Shown here piece after piece: positions 17,449 through 24,750 of a stretch of 47,730 bases of DNA (the first letter of the stretch is position 1; the number at the start of each line of letters is the position of its first letter). Source of the stretch: a virus; the IMG/VR virus record IMGVR_UViG_3300032046_000043, positions 1 through 47,730 of that record. The stretch is one strand, 5' to 3'. Below the pieces are notes generated by a model, which saw nothing but the letters and a program-made list of their open reading frames with translations, made no database searches and had not been told where the DNA came from. The translations under genes and the position numbers were made by a program.

Positions 17449-18378
17449 CTAGAACTCAACGTCTCCAGTTTCAGCATCATACTCAAATTCAGGCTCTAAC
17501 TGTCGAAACTCTGAGACATAAGCTCTAACCATAGGTATAGACTTATTATGATACATCATAGGAGCAGACATCATAATAAAATCATCTTTTTTGGTATATA
17601 TACGCTCTTTACCAGATCTAGCTATATCTATCTTTATAGCGGAGTATTTGATAGACTCATCGCTTTTCATGCTAGACGGAACTGATGAGAAGGATGCCAC
17701 GACTGAATGAAAATGCTTCCCAAGCAGTCCGATATCAAACTGGTTCCAGTTTTTAAGGCTTGCTGGAGTGATCTGTAATGTAACAAAAGACTTCTCTTCT
17801 ACTAACCAGAGAAGTAGATACCTCCCCTCTTTACACGCTTGCCCAGCTCCGCTAAAGGCTGTTCCATATTCTGCCCACTGGCATTTGGCGCAGGTACAGC
17901 CACACGCTAACGGAGGTTCGATAAGATACTTTACCTGAGTTGGCTCGTTTCCATCTAGCTCCGCCACCTTGCCTCGTACACAGCCAACCTTCAGCAAACT
18001 TCCCCGTTCATCATACTCGTTCCTAGATGAACAGATAGGTCTTTTAGACCACTCACGCACCTCTTTTACAGCGCTTTCAATTCCAAAAGGCCATAAGGTT
18101 CTTTGCGGATTCATATCTATTATAATAGCCTCAACAGGAGACTCTATAGTGCCTACCGGTCCGCAATCAAAGGAAGTAGCCCCTTTATTCGGCGCCATCT
18201 TAACGAAGCCAAATTCATGTAAAGACTGTTGATCGTTCAAGAACGATAGAGCTTCTTCTGCGTAGTCTCTATTCTGTATTGTTTCTATCTTTTCTATCGC
18301 GGTATGTATCCTTTCGGCTACCGCCTCAGTAACTTTGTTGGTTACTTCCACTTCGCTTACTTCTGCTTTTCTAACCAT
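17449..18378 (-). CDS. Probable ssDNA-binding protein with zinc knuckle
   Basis: 309 residues behind AGGAGG. The middle holds CGCTCAKCQWAEYGT and QACKEGR, a Cys cluster, then a hydrophobic block of the form ITPASLKNW...GLLGKHFHSVVASF. As I recall, phage proteins with this cysteine/GQ-CK-R then P-S-x-x-x-W layout are often annotated as ssDNA-binding or hypothetical. Its place among the replication genes, and the lack of any other SSB, support single-strand binding. Acidic C-terminus (EFEYDAETGDVEF), as in SSBs. Function is inferred. Confidence 0.5.
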   Translation of the reverse strand: MVRKAEVSEVEVTNKVTEAVAERIHTAIEKIETIQNRDYAEEALSFLNDQQSLHEFGFVKMAPNKGATSFDCGPVGTIESPVEAIIIDMNPQRTLWPFGIESAVKEVREWSKRPICSSRNEYDERGSLLKVGCVRGKVAELDGNEPTQVKYLIEPPLACGCTCAKCQWAEYGTAFSGAGQACKEGRYLLLWLVEEKSFVTLQITPASLKNWNQFDIGLLGKHFHSVVASFSSVPSSMKSDESIKYSAIKIDIARSGKERIYTKKDDFIMMSAPMMYHNKSIPMVRAYVSEFRQLEPEFEYDAETGDVEF

Positions 18379-18411
18379 TTTAACCTCCTAAATTAAGATC
18401 TTTTTGAGATC

Positions 18412-19056
18412 TTATTCTTCTTTTTCTAATATAAGATCCATTAAAAACTCAGACACTTCATCAGTTGTCTTTTTCCCGCCACCTGTAGAGGCATTACGCA
18501 TGGATAAATAACTTGTAAGGCTGACTGAGACTCCAGCTGGCAGCAGGTCGTCTAGGTTCACGTCCATCTCGTCTGCCTGTTGTTTGATTTCTTTAACCAG
18601 CGCATTTAACGCCTTCTGGTTAACTCCCTCATATTTACTCCACTCCCTTCCCAAAGACTCTTTAAGAGCCTGTAAAGATATGACTTTTGCATTTGTGCGA
18701 ACCACCTTAGACAACAACTTGCCATCTGTGGATAATAATTGCTTGACAGGATTGGTTTCCATCCACATAATTAGCTCGTTCTGTATGTCCTTAATAGCCT
18801 TGTTAATAGCCTCTAAATGCGCCTCAATCAGTCTTTTGTTCTCTTTAACACTAGCGAAGTAGTCTACTTTTTCCTGCATACTAGCGTCATCGCTTGGATA
18901 ATTAACCATTATAGTGTCTGCGTTTGCGTCTATATAGGCATCTTTATCTGCGCACTGTTTAATAAGCGGCAAATATTCGTCTAATATATCAGGCTCAGTT
19001 TTGAACGTTGTGGTATATTCTCTTAACATGCTTTCTATGACCGTAGTGAGTTCCAT
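18412..19056 (-). CDS. Coiled-coil protein, possibly Gp157-like
   Basis: 214 residues behind AAGGAGGGG. Residues about 65-105 form a helical, charged region followed by LLSTDGKLLSKVVRTN. Length and layout resemble phage Gp157-type proteins found beside SSB and helicase genes, but no diagnostic motif confirms it. Confidence 0.5.
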   Translation of the reverse strand: MELTTVIESMLREYTTTFKTEPDILDEYLPLIKQCADKDAYIDANADTIMVNYPSDDASMQEKVDYFASVKENKRLIEAHLEAINKAIKDIQNELIMWMETNPVKQLLSTDGKLLSKVVRTNAKVISLQALKESLGREWSKYEGVNQKALNALVKEIKQQADEMDVNLDDLLPAGVSVSLTSYLSMRNASTGGGKKTTDEVSEFLMDLILEKEE

Positions 19057-19057
19057 T

Positions 19058-19258
19058 TTAACCCCTCCTTAAAACCAACCTGCACCATATAAAATCTATA
19101 TCCACAGGCTCACCCTCTCTTTTGATATTAGCAGCAGAAGTATTAATGCCTCTATCCTCTAACTCTTTGTAATAGTTAGACGTTCTGGCTTTATATTCTT
19201 CTGCCCATTGTTCTTGTCTCCGCGCACGGTCTGCGTCATAATTAGTTGATAAGTTCAT
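19058..19258 (-). CDS. Hypothetical protein, 66 aa
   Basis: Start at the ATG at 19258, 9 bases after a GGAG inside the end of the HAD gene. Basic, Arg/Glu/Tyr-rich helix, then a hydrophobic end. Unknown function; in the operon between HAD and coiled-coil genes. Confidence 0.55.
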   Translation of the reverse strand: MNLSTNYDADRARRQEQWAEEYKARTSNYYKELEDRGINTSAANIKREGEPVDIDFIWCRLVLRRG

Positions 19259-19916
19259 TATAATCATCTCCTACGTCGATAACAGACAATAAAGCCTGAT
19301 ACAGATCTTTAATTCCCGCTTCTGAAATGTGATCTATACGAACTATTCTGTATTGAATAGACTGCGGCACTCTAATCGGCTCCATCTCAACGATCTCAGT
19401 TTCAAGATGGTCTCGGGGCACCAATAATACCTTATCAGCGGACTCCTCTAAACAGCTGTTAGCGTCTATCCCTGCCTGTGTATCGGAGTCGTTATCGCCA
19501 ATCCATATTAGCCTAAAGTCGTTATACTTCTTTGCATCTAACAACGCTATAGCCACTAAAGCGCTTCTTTTGGCATGAGACCTTATAGGATCGTTAGTTA
19601 CGATAGTAGATACCCACCAATCTTGAATTATCTCTGCATATTCTCCCAGCAGCTGGACAACTCTACACCTTTTTAGTAGATCCACATTAAAAAGATGTTT
19701 CCTCTCTTCCTTGTTCTTACCTAAGAGAGTTATCCATGCCTGATTAGTTACAATATGGACGCTTGCATCTAAATTCCTGAGTAAAGTGAAGGCAGGGATA
19801 ACACCCGGTCTTAACTGTACGTCCTGTGGGAATATGTTAAAATACTGCTCCCCAGGCTTGCTTTCATGGTTCTCGATAATAACACCATCTAAATCTAAAC
19901 AAACTACGTGTTTCAT
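19242..19916 (-). CDS. HAD-family phosphatase
   Basis: 224 residues behind GAAAGGAG. DLDGV (8-12) supplies the nucleophile and acid aspartates, IVTNQ (about 55-59) is motif II, and IGDNDSDTQAG (about 138-148) is motif IV. The N-terminus looks like the HisB-N/GmhB group (sugar or histidinol phosphatases) or a polynucleotide 3'-phosphatase. Among DNA genes, nucleotide or DNA 3'-end phosphate removal is plausible; a sugar-phosphate role linked to the distant glycan cassette is an alternative. Confidence 0.75.
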   Translation of the reverse strand: MKHVVCLDLDGVIIENHESKPGEQYFNIFPQDVQLRPGVIPAFTLLRNLDASVHIVTNQAWITLLGKNKEERKHLFNVDLLKRCRVVQLLGEYAEIIQDWWVSTIVTNDPIRSHAKRSALVAIALLDAKKYNDFRLIWIGDNDSDTQAGIDANSCLEESADKVLLVPRDHLETEIVEMEPIRVPQSIQYRIVRIDHISEAGIKDLYQALLSVIDVGDDYNELIN

Positions 19917-20129
19917 TTAGTCTCCTTTCTTTAGCACGCCAGCGAACGTAGCCAATTCTAATATGTCCGCTGGAGATAGCACTATACCGCAAGCTGTTGA
20001 GTTATCAGTCTTTATCCTTATCCCAAAGTTTCCGTCTGGGTGTTTAGTTATTGATAATTTTAACTCAAAGTCGCTATTTGGGCACATATCACATTTACAA
20101 TCGAAATCTAAGCTCAACTCTTCATCCAT
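19917..20129 (-). CDS. Hypothetical acidic Cys-containing protein, 70 aa
   Basis: Abuts the HAD gene start and follows AAAAGGAG. Contains DCKCDMCPNSD near residue 10, a possible metal site, then a beta-rich domain. No recognised family. Confidence 0.55.
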   Translation of the reverse strand: MDEELSLDFDCKCDMCPNSDFELKLSITKHPDGNFGIRIKTDNSTACGIVLSPADILELATFAGVLKKGD

Positions 20130-20333
20130 TTAACACTCCTTTTTGGTAATTTCATAAGTGTACTCTAAGCCAGAGCCTTTCTTTCCGATATGAATAACTA
20201 CAAGATCGTTAGTCCCAAAACATAGATCCTGAATAGATATAGACACAATAATTTTTTCCAATGATAGTATGTGGTCTATTAAATCTACTTTCTTTGTTGT
20301 AGCTAAAATCTTCCTTCTGGCTGTTTGATCCAT
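20130..20333 (-). CDS. Hypothetical protein, 67 aa
   Basis: Start at the ATG at 20333 behind GGAGGGTTATC; the longer frame upstream only shadows the helicase gene. Short helix-strand protein without recognised motifs. Stop immediately precedes the next start. Confidence 0.55.
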   Translation of the reverse strand: MDQTARRKILATTKKVDLIDHILSLEKIIVSISIQDLCFGTNDLVVIHIGKKGSGLEYTYEITKKEC

Positions 20334-20370
20334 GATAACCCTCCTTAAATAGTAGACTATTATTAGTAGT

Positions 20371-22239
20371 CTATGATAGTAAGTCATATAAATCTTCCAT
20401 AGTATATGACTCAGATACGCCAACGCCATCTTCGATCTTGGCAGCGTCGGCACGCTTTTTAGGCAAAACAACAAATTCAAGCTTCTGATCTATGGTATCT
20501 TTTATAATTAAAGGCATTATAGTGCTCTCTTTAGTCTGCAACATACCAGTAACACGATCTTCGGCCTGAGTATTATCTTTTAATCCCCATACACGATCGT
20601 AAAAGAACACAAAATTACAGGGGTTAAAATCCTTTCCTTCTGCGCATACCGTATTACAAAGCATAACCCTTACCTCTGGGTCTGTCTTAAATTCCGCCAT
20701 AAAACGGGATATATCATGCTTGTAGGTCTGCCCATATATTAGTCGCGCACCATGCTTTTTATATCTTGAATAAAGTCTATCTAGCACAGGGACAAAACGA
20801 GAATAGATAACTAACTTCTCTACATCTTCAAGATACTCATCTACCCAGTTATCAATAAACTGTATCTTTGCATTAGGTATATTGAACTCAGAGTCTAGCC
20901 AAAGATATTTCTCGATAGTCCCATCTTTGCCTAATTTTGGTAGGTACCCATCCGTCAACTGCTGCAGCCTAACAATCCGAGCAAGAAAACTAGAAATAAA
21001 TAAGCTTGTCTTGTTTGTAGAAGAAGAAAGCTCTAACCTAAATTGATCTTTAGCCTGCTCGTATATTTTTTTAAGCTGTTCATTCATCTCTAGCATTTGA
21101 GGTTGTATTATCTTACCTATCTCCAAGTCAACATCTTTGCGCAAAACGCGGCATGAAACTACCGCAAGTCTACTATGTATCTCGTCAAGAGCGGATATAC
21201 AAGTCCCATTTTCTTTACGGAACCATTGTTTACGGTAGGTTCTGACGTTTCCATAAGTATCAGTATAAGCCCATGCGGACTTGAAATGCGCCTCACTAAA
21301 AGCTAGCAGGTGTGGAGCTATTAATTGAGCTGGTATAAATATATCCTGTGGTTTATTAGCTACAGGAGTGCCTGATAAAAGTATAACTTGCTCAGATGGA
21401 AACGACCTGGCTGCTCGAGATTGTTTAGTATCTGCGTTCTTTATAGCGTGGCACTCATCTAGTATGAGTAAAACCCGTTTATCTTTGAACACTTCAGTCG
21501 CAATATCAATATCTGCCCTAAAAGACTCATAATTAACTATATAGAACATCTCATAGCTGTTCCATGTATTACGCTTATTACTTTTAGTTCCTTCCACTAC
21601 TGCCGTCAAACTGGAAACCCAGTCTGGTAGTACTTTTAGTATTTCTTCCTTCCATATCCATTTGATATGATTAGGAACTACCACTAAAACACAATCTACG
21701 TTCTTTTGGACTACCTGCATATACGCATAAAGTATAGTCGGCGGTGTTTTACCAGTCCTCATCTGTCCAAAATTAGCGCACCTGCCTTGTGTTGCAATAT
21801 ACAGAGCTAACGCTTGGTATTGGTGGTCTCTGAATGGTTTGCCAGATGTTACATCTGCCGAGTTCGCTCGGACTAAGCATACAGCAGGATCAACTCCATT
21901 TTGCAATAAAAAAGAGTGGATAAAATCCATGTCCATCCTCTTTATCTTTGCTACGTTCTCGTGTCGCTCTAGGGCGCTGGTATATACCGCCCATGCCCCA
22001 GGAGTCCATTGGATCTTTTGGCTTATACCATTCCTAGCTAGCCTATAAAGTAATGGATATGGAATCTCTATATACTCATTATTATATAACTCTGGTATGG
22101 TATCTCTATATGGTCTAGATTCATAAGCCCATCTCGAGACACGCCAGCCAGAGTTATCAATAGATCTTAGAAAAGAAGGCTGCGCTCCTAAAATAGCAAT
22201 GTTAGACGTACTACCTATTGGTTTAGCCAGCGCTTTCAT
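20371..22239 (-). CDS. SNF2/SF2-type DNA helicase or translocase
   Basis: 622 residues behind AAAGGAG. FRDHQYQAL is the Q-like motif (about 136-144), GQMRTGKT the Walker A (158-165), DECH the Walker B (261-264) and SGTP motif III (289-292). The C-terminal RecA lobe has LVIYSRF and a final NTQAEDRVTGMLQTK matching the SNF2 QAxDRxxRxGQ motif with the second Arg changed. Phage SNF2 proteins act in replication initiation or recombination. It is the largest protein near the start of the leftward operon. Confidence 0.85.
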   Translation of the reverse strand: MKALAKPIGSTSNIAILGAQPSFLRSIDNSGWRVSRWAYESRPYRDTIPELYNNEYIEIPYPLLYRLARNGISQKIQWTPGAWAVYTSALERHENVAKIKRMDMDFIHSFLLQNGVDPAVCLVRANSADVTSGKPFRDHQYQALALYIATQGRCANFGQMRTGKTPPTILYAYMQVVQKNVDCVLVVVPNHIKWIWKEEILKVLPDWVSSLTAVVEGTKSNKRNTWNSYEMFYIVNYESFRADIDIATEVFKDKRVLLILDECHAIKNADTKQSRAARSFPSEQVILLSGTPVANKPQDIFIPAQLIAPHLLAFSEAHFKSAWAYTDTYGNVRTYRKQWFRKENGTCISALDEIHSRLAVVSCRVLRKDVDLEIGKIIQPQMLEMNEQLKKIYEQAKDQFRLELSSSTNKTSLFISSFLARIVRLQQLTDGYLPKLGKDGTIEKYLWLDSEFNIPNAKIQFIDNWVDEYLEDVEKLVIYSRFVPVLDRLYSRYKKHGARLIYGQTYKHDISRFMAEFKTDPEVRVMLCNTVCAEGKDFNPCNFVFFYDRVWGLKDNTQAEDRVTGMLQTKESTIMPLIIKDTIDQKLEFVVLPKKRADAAKIEDGVGVSESYTMEDLYDLLS

Positions 22240-22507
22240 TAAAAAACTCCTTTGAGCTTTCTTGAAACTCTTTATCTTCTTTTATCGCATATTGTATGAT
22301 TAGTTCCTCAAGCCGATCTTCAGGTAACGACCAGCATCTACGGCAGTTTCCTATTTGAGATATTGTTTTGCTCTGCACTAGCGCAAGTAATGCAATACCT
22401 TTGGTCGCATCGGTTACGCCTACCAGCGTAACATCATACAATATTCTATTCGCCACGCAATTAATATTTTTATCTAGCATAGCCTGTTCTATTTCTTCTA
22501 TTTTCAT
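22223..22507 (-). CDS. Hypothetical protein, 94 aa
   Basis: Start at the ATG at 22507; an upstream GTG would lie inside the tiny membrane-peptide gene. Contains VGVTDATKGIALLALVQ and NCRRCW. The stop overlaps the helicase start by 17 bases. Family unknown. Confidence 0.5.
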   Translation of the reverse strand: MKIEEIEQAMLDKNINCVANRILYDVTLVGVTDATKGIALLALVQSKTISQIGNCRRCWSLPEDRLEELIIQYAIKEDKEFQESSKEFFNESAG

Positions 22508-22526
22508 TTTTTTCTTTATCCCCTTC

Positions 22527-22607
22527 TCATGCACCGTGACCCCTTGTGCCACAATAAATTATGGCTACAAATACTATAACAAAGATAAAAAAGAATAAAG
22601 TATCCAT
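22527..22607 (-). CDS. 26-aa single-span membrane peptide
   Basis: ATG at 22607 with GGAG 5 bases upstream. Residues 4-18 (LFFFIFVIVFVAIIY) are a compact transmembrane helix, followed by a short basic tail. The good ribosome site and clean hydrophobic segment support a real peptide, perhaps a toxin-like or superinfection-exclusion peptide. The ribosome site can be buried in a hairpin (22610-22644). Confidence 0.5.
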   Translation of the reverse strand: MDTLFFFIFVIVFVAIIYCGTRGHGA

Positions 22608-22609
22608 AG

Positions 22610-22644
22610 AAACTCCTTTTTTCAAGAAAACTCAAGGAGTTTTC
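22610..22644 (-). promoter_or_regulatory. Two competing hairpins over a ribosome binding site
   Basis: AAACTCC (22610-22616) can pair with GGAGTTT (22636-22642), which buries the GGAG site of the 26-aa membrane peptide. Alternatively GAAAACTC (22626-22633) pairs with GAGTTTTC (22637-22644), freeing it. The two foldings exclude each other, the layout of a translational switch. No T tract, so not a terminator. Confidence 0.5.
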
Positions 22645-22695
22645 ATTGCCGAGGTTGCCCCGTTTCCAGCATGAAGATTCCCGTTGTTAGTAGAT

Positions 22696-22893
22696 TCATA
22701 ATATTGCAGTCTCCTTGACACAGTTCCACATGAGATAACTTATCTCATCTACTATGTCATAGTTTGCTACGCATAAAGTATAGAAGTAGTATGTGATGCC
22801 ATAAGGATGTAAGTCTTGCATATAACTTACAACCTCAGCAAGCAGGTGGATTGCCCTGCCATAGTCATAAGATATAAAAAGTCTATTTCTCAT
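22696..22893 (-). CDS. Hypothetical protein, 65 aa
   Basis: Start at the ATG at 22893 behind GGAGGAGG. Aromatic-rich (ITYYFYTLCVANYD) with no membrane segment long enough to be clear. Preceded by the conserved leader motif at 22930-22948. Unknown. Confidence 0.55.
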   Translation of the reverse strand: MRNRLFISYDYGRAIHLLAEVVSYMQDLHPYGITYYFYTLCVANYDIVDEISYLMWNCVKETAIL

Positions 22894-22929
22894 TATGCTT
22901 CCTCCTCCGTTTCTATTTCGGAAACTGAA

Positions 22930-22948
22930 AAGTTGCGAACTAAGTATA
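22930..22948 (-). promoter_or_regulatory. Conserved 19-bp leader motif, copy 2
   Basis: The plus-strand sequence AAGTTGCGAACTAAGTATA recurs with one change at 23408-23426. Each copy lies 31-38 bp upstream of a minus-strand gene start, so it may be a promoter element or an mRNA leader site recognised by a phage regulator. Confidence 0.45.
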
Positions 22949-22972
22949 CGCCAACGAAACAAGACTCGTCAG

Positions 22973-23026
22973 GACGTGCAATACACGTCGAATCGGTTAC
23001 GTCTACGCTGGTAGCCGTAACCGATT
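22973..23026 (-). other. Double hairpin between minus-strand genes
   Basis: GACGTG/CACGTC (22973-22978 and 22984-22989) and a perfect 11-bp repeat AATCGGTTACG/CGTAACCGATT (22991-23001 and 23016-23026) lie between two genes. No T tract follows on the minus strand, so RNA processing or partial termination is possible. Confidence 0.5.
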
Positions 23027-23032
23027 TTCGTC

Positions 23033-23377
23033 TTAATCTGTCATAATGTTTTTGTAAAACTCTTCTTCGTCCATAATCATCTTCGACAGTTTAAGTTCTG
23101 ACACGATAATTCTAAATATGTCTGAAACATCATCGGTTGAGTGGTTTCTGCTGTTTTTCAGAACGCACTCTAAGTTAGTTTCAACAGTATCTCGCAGCTC
23201 TTTGTTGGCTTTTTGTAAAGTATCAACTATATCTAGTAAAAAACTCTTCTCCGAAATAAGTTGACTACACATATCAAATTTTTTCTTATATTCAGTCTTA
23301 TAAGACAATAATTCTCGTCTCTGTTTTTTCTCGGTCTTCTTAACTAGGATTAGATCACTCGCTTTTTTTGTTTCCAT
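23033..23377 (-). CDS. Coiled-coil protein, first gene of leftward arm, 114 aa
   Basis: Start behind AAGGGGGAAC. Lys/Glu-rich helix throughout (residues about 10-70), typical coiled coil. As the first gene after the main leftward promoter and its operator-like array it would be expressed early; a regulator or host-takeover protein is possible. No family recognised. Confidence 0.6.
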   Translation of the reverse strand: METKKASDLILVKKTEKKQRRELLSYKTEYKKKFDMCSQLISEKSFLLDIVDTLQKANKELRDTVETNLECVLKNSRNHSTDDVSDIFRIIVSELKLSKMIMDEEEFYKNIMTD

Positions 23378-23407
23378 TTTAGTTCCCCCTTAGTTTCAGG
23401 ATTAAGA

Positions 23408-23426
23408 AAGTTGCGGACTAAGTATA
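23408..23426 (-). promoter_or_regulatory. Conserved 19-bp leader motif, copy 1
   Basis: Differs from the copy at 22930-22948 at one position (G for A). It overlaps the start of the palindromic repeat array and precedes the first leftward gene. Confidence 0.45.
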
Positions 23427-23602
23427 AAGTAATAAAATACTGTTATACAGGAATTGTATAAAGTAATAAAATACTGTTATACAGGAATTGTATAAAGTAA
23501 TAAAATACTGTTATACACATAATTGTATAAAGTAATAAAATACTGTTATACACATAATTGTATAAAGTAATAAAATACTGTTATACAGGAATTGTATAAA
23601 GT
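23422..23602. repeat. Five-copy 34/35-bp palindromic array plus partial sixth
   Basis: Units begin at 23422, 23456, 23490, 23525 and 23560, with a partial unit at 23594. Each has GTATAA at one end and TTATAC at the other around AGTAATAAAATACTG, an imperfect dyad. Units 1, 2 and 5 end in CAGGAATT; 3 and 4 end in CACATAATT. The array lies between the leftward promoter (23622-23650) and its first gene, the place of an operator cluster. Iterons for replication initiation are the alternative. Confidence 0.9.
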
Positions 23603-23621
23603 TTAACATACTGTCAACTCA

Positions 23622-23650
23622 AGTATAATTAACTATCTGCTATAAGTCAA
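23622..23650 (-). promoter_or_regulatory. Main leftward promoter (candidate)
   Basis: On the minus strand TTGACT (23645-23650) and TATACT (23622-23627) are separated by exactly 17 bases, one mismatch from consensus in each hexamer. The next genes downstream are the whole leftward replication arm. A second TTGACA lies just inside (23612-23617) without a good -10 box. Confidence 0.65.
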
Positions 23651-23670
23651 CATACTGAAAATTGACATGA

Positions 23671-23703
23671 AAAATTCCCTTGACATTATATCAAGGGAAT
23701 TTT
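23671..23703 (-). terminator. Intrinsic terminator after the 300-aa gene
   Basis: AAAATTCCCTTGA (23671-23683) and TCAAGGGAATTTT (23691-23703) form a perfect 13-bp stem with a 7-base loop, ending in T runs on both strands. It lies 22 bases after the stop of the minus-strand gene and isolates it from the leftward arm. Confidence 0.85.
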
Positions 23704-23724
23704 AACTTGTAAAATGCTATGACT

Positions 23725-24627
23725 TTATTCAGCGATAGTACAACCTGCGTCAATTAAAGCTTGCACATAAACATCATGCCCTAGACTAGCGACTGACTTT
23801 GGAGAATTGGCGTAATATGACGCGCCGCTAATGTATATGGGATTATTGACATGCTTGTCATGCCAAATTCTTAGTGGGTTATCAGCAGGAAAATCTCTGA
23901 TCACGTCGCCGACCTTTATTCTTTTTCCGTTCAGCGACACCGTCATTCTCTTGCGTGTACCGTTTTCGGATTGCACCTTTGGAGCTGAACTTGACTTTCT
24001 AGCGCTATCAGAACAATATACATCAGCAGTCCATGATGGCGCATTTTCGCCAACTTTGCCATATTTCCACGTGATAGAAATAAAGCTAGCTACTGGAATG
24101 TCAATGGACTGGAGTAATGTTTTAATTTTATCCGACATGCGCAACTCTTCAAGAATAACTTTGATCGGTGTAAAGGCAATTAATTGCTTTATACTCTCAA
24201 TTTTTTCGGCGCCGAAGTGATCGGCAAAAAACTGATTGACCTGTTTCGGGGCTCCTTCAAGTTTCTCCACCAGTCCTAGTATATCATCGCTGACATAAGG
24301 AATTGATGTTGTCTTGTTAAGAACTTCATTGATCGGTAAAGTAAGAAAATTTGACGTTCTTTCTGCTTTTGCATCCATTAAAACATGCTTAAAGGTTATT
24401 GACGTGATCACGCTAGGAATTGACTGGGGAAACTCTGATAAAACCGCATTTGCAAGCGACTGCACGCTTGCTTGCAAGGTAAGATACGCTTGCTTTTTGT
24501 CTTTTTCAAGCTTGATCAGTTGCAGTTTCTCCTGCAAGGCAAGTGGAATTTGACCCGCCATCAGCAGTGCATAATCAGCGTCAGATATGCTTATGTTTAC
24601 ACTAGGCGACACTTTGGGTTCTGACAT
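23725..24627 (-). CDS. 300-aa protein of unknown function, monocistronic
   Basis: Start behind CGGAGGATATTAAA. The N-terminal half is helical (SISDADYALLMAG then a Lys/Gln helix); the C-terminal third has Ser/Lys/Arg-rich stretches (residues about 210-240, ARKSSSAPKVQ...TRKRMTVSLNGKRIKVGD) that could touch DNA. It has its own consensus promoter and its own terminator, unlike every other gene here, and sits between the palindromic array and the repeat-rich non-coding region. A replication initiator or repressor binding those repeats is my favoured guess, without motif support. Confidence 0.7.
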   Translation of the reverse strand: MSEPKVSPSVNISISDADYALLMAGQIPLALQEKLQLIKLEKDKKQAYLTLQASVQSLANAVLSEFPQSIPSVITSITFKHVLMDAKAERTSNFLTLPINEVLNKTTSIPYVSDDILGLVEKLEGAPKQVNQFFADHFGAEKIESIKQLIAFTPIKVILEELRMSDKIKTLLQSIDIPVASFISITWKYGKVGENAPSWTADVYCSDSARKSSSAPKVQSENGTRKRMTVSLNGKRIKVGDVIRDFPADNPLRIWHDKHVNNPIYISGASYYANSPKSVASLGHDVYVQALIDAGCTIAE

Positions 24628-24721
24628 TTTAATATCCTCCGTAAAATGTTTTATTACGCTTTATACACATACTTACATAAAGCATAATAAGTAGAATTTG
24701 ATGACATGCTTCATTATGTAT

Positions 24722-24750
24722 ATTATACCATAAATACTAATGCTTGTCAA
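24722..24750 (-). promoter_or_regulatory. Consensus sigma70 promoter for the 300-aa gene
   Basis: On the minus strand TTGACA (24745-24750), a 17-base spacer and TATAAT (24722-24727) are perfect, with GG before the -10 box. The start codon lies about 95 bases beyond the -10 box, leaving an untranslated leader of about 85-90 bases. Confidence 0.85.

Noticed and set aside
23422-23602. CRISPR-like repeats
   Set aside because: Units are contiguous and differ only in a few bases at one end; no spacers.
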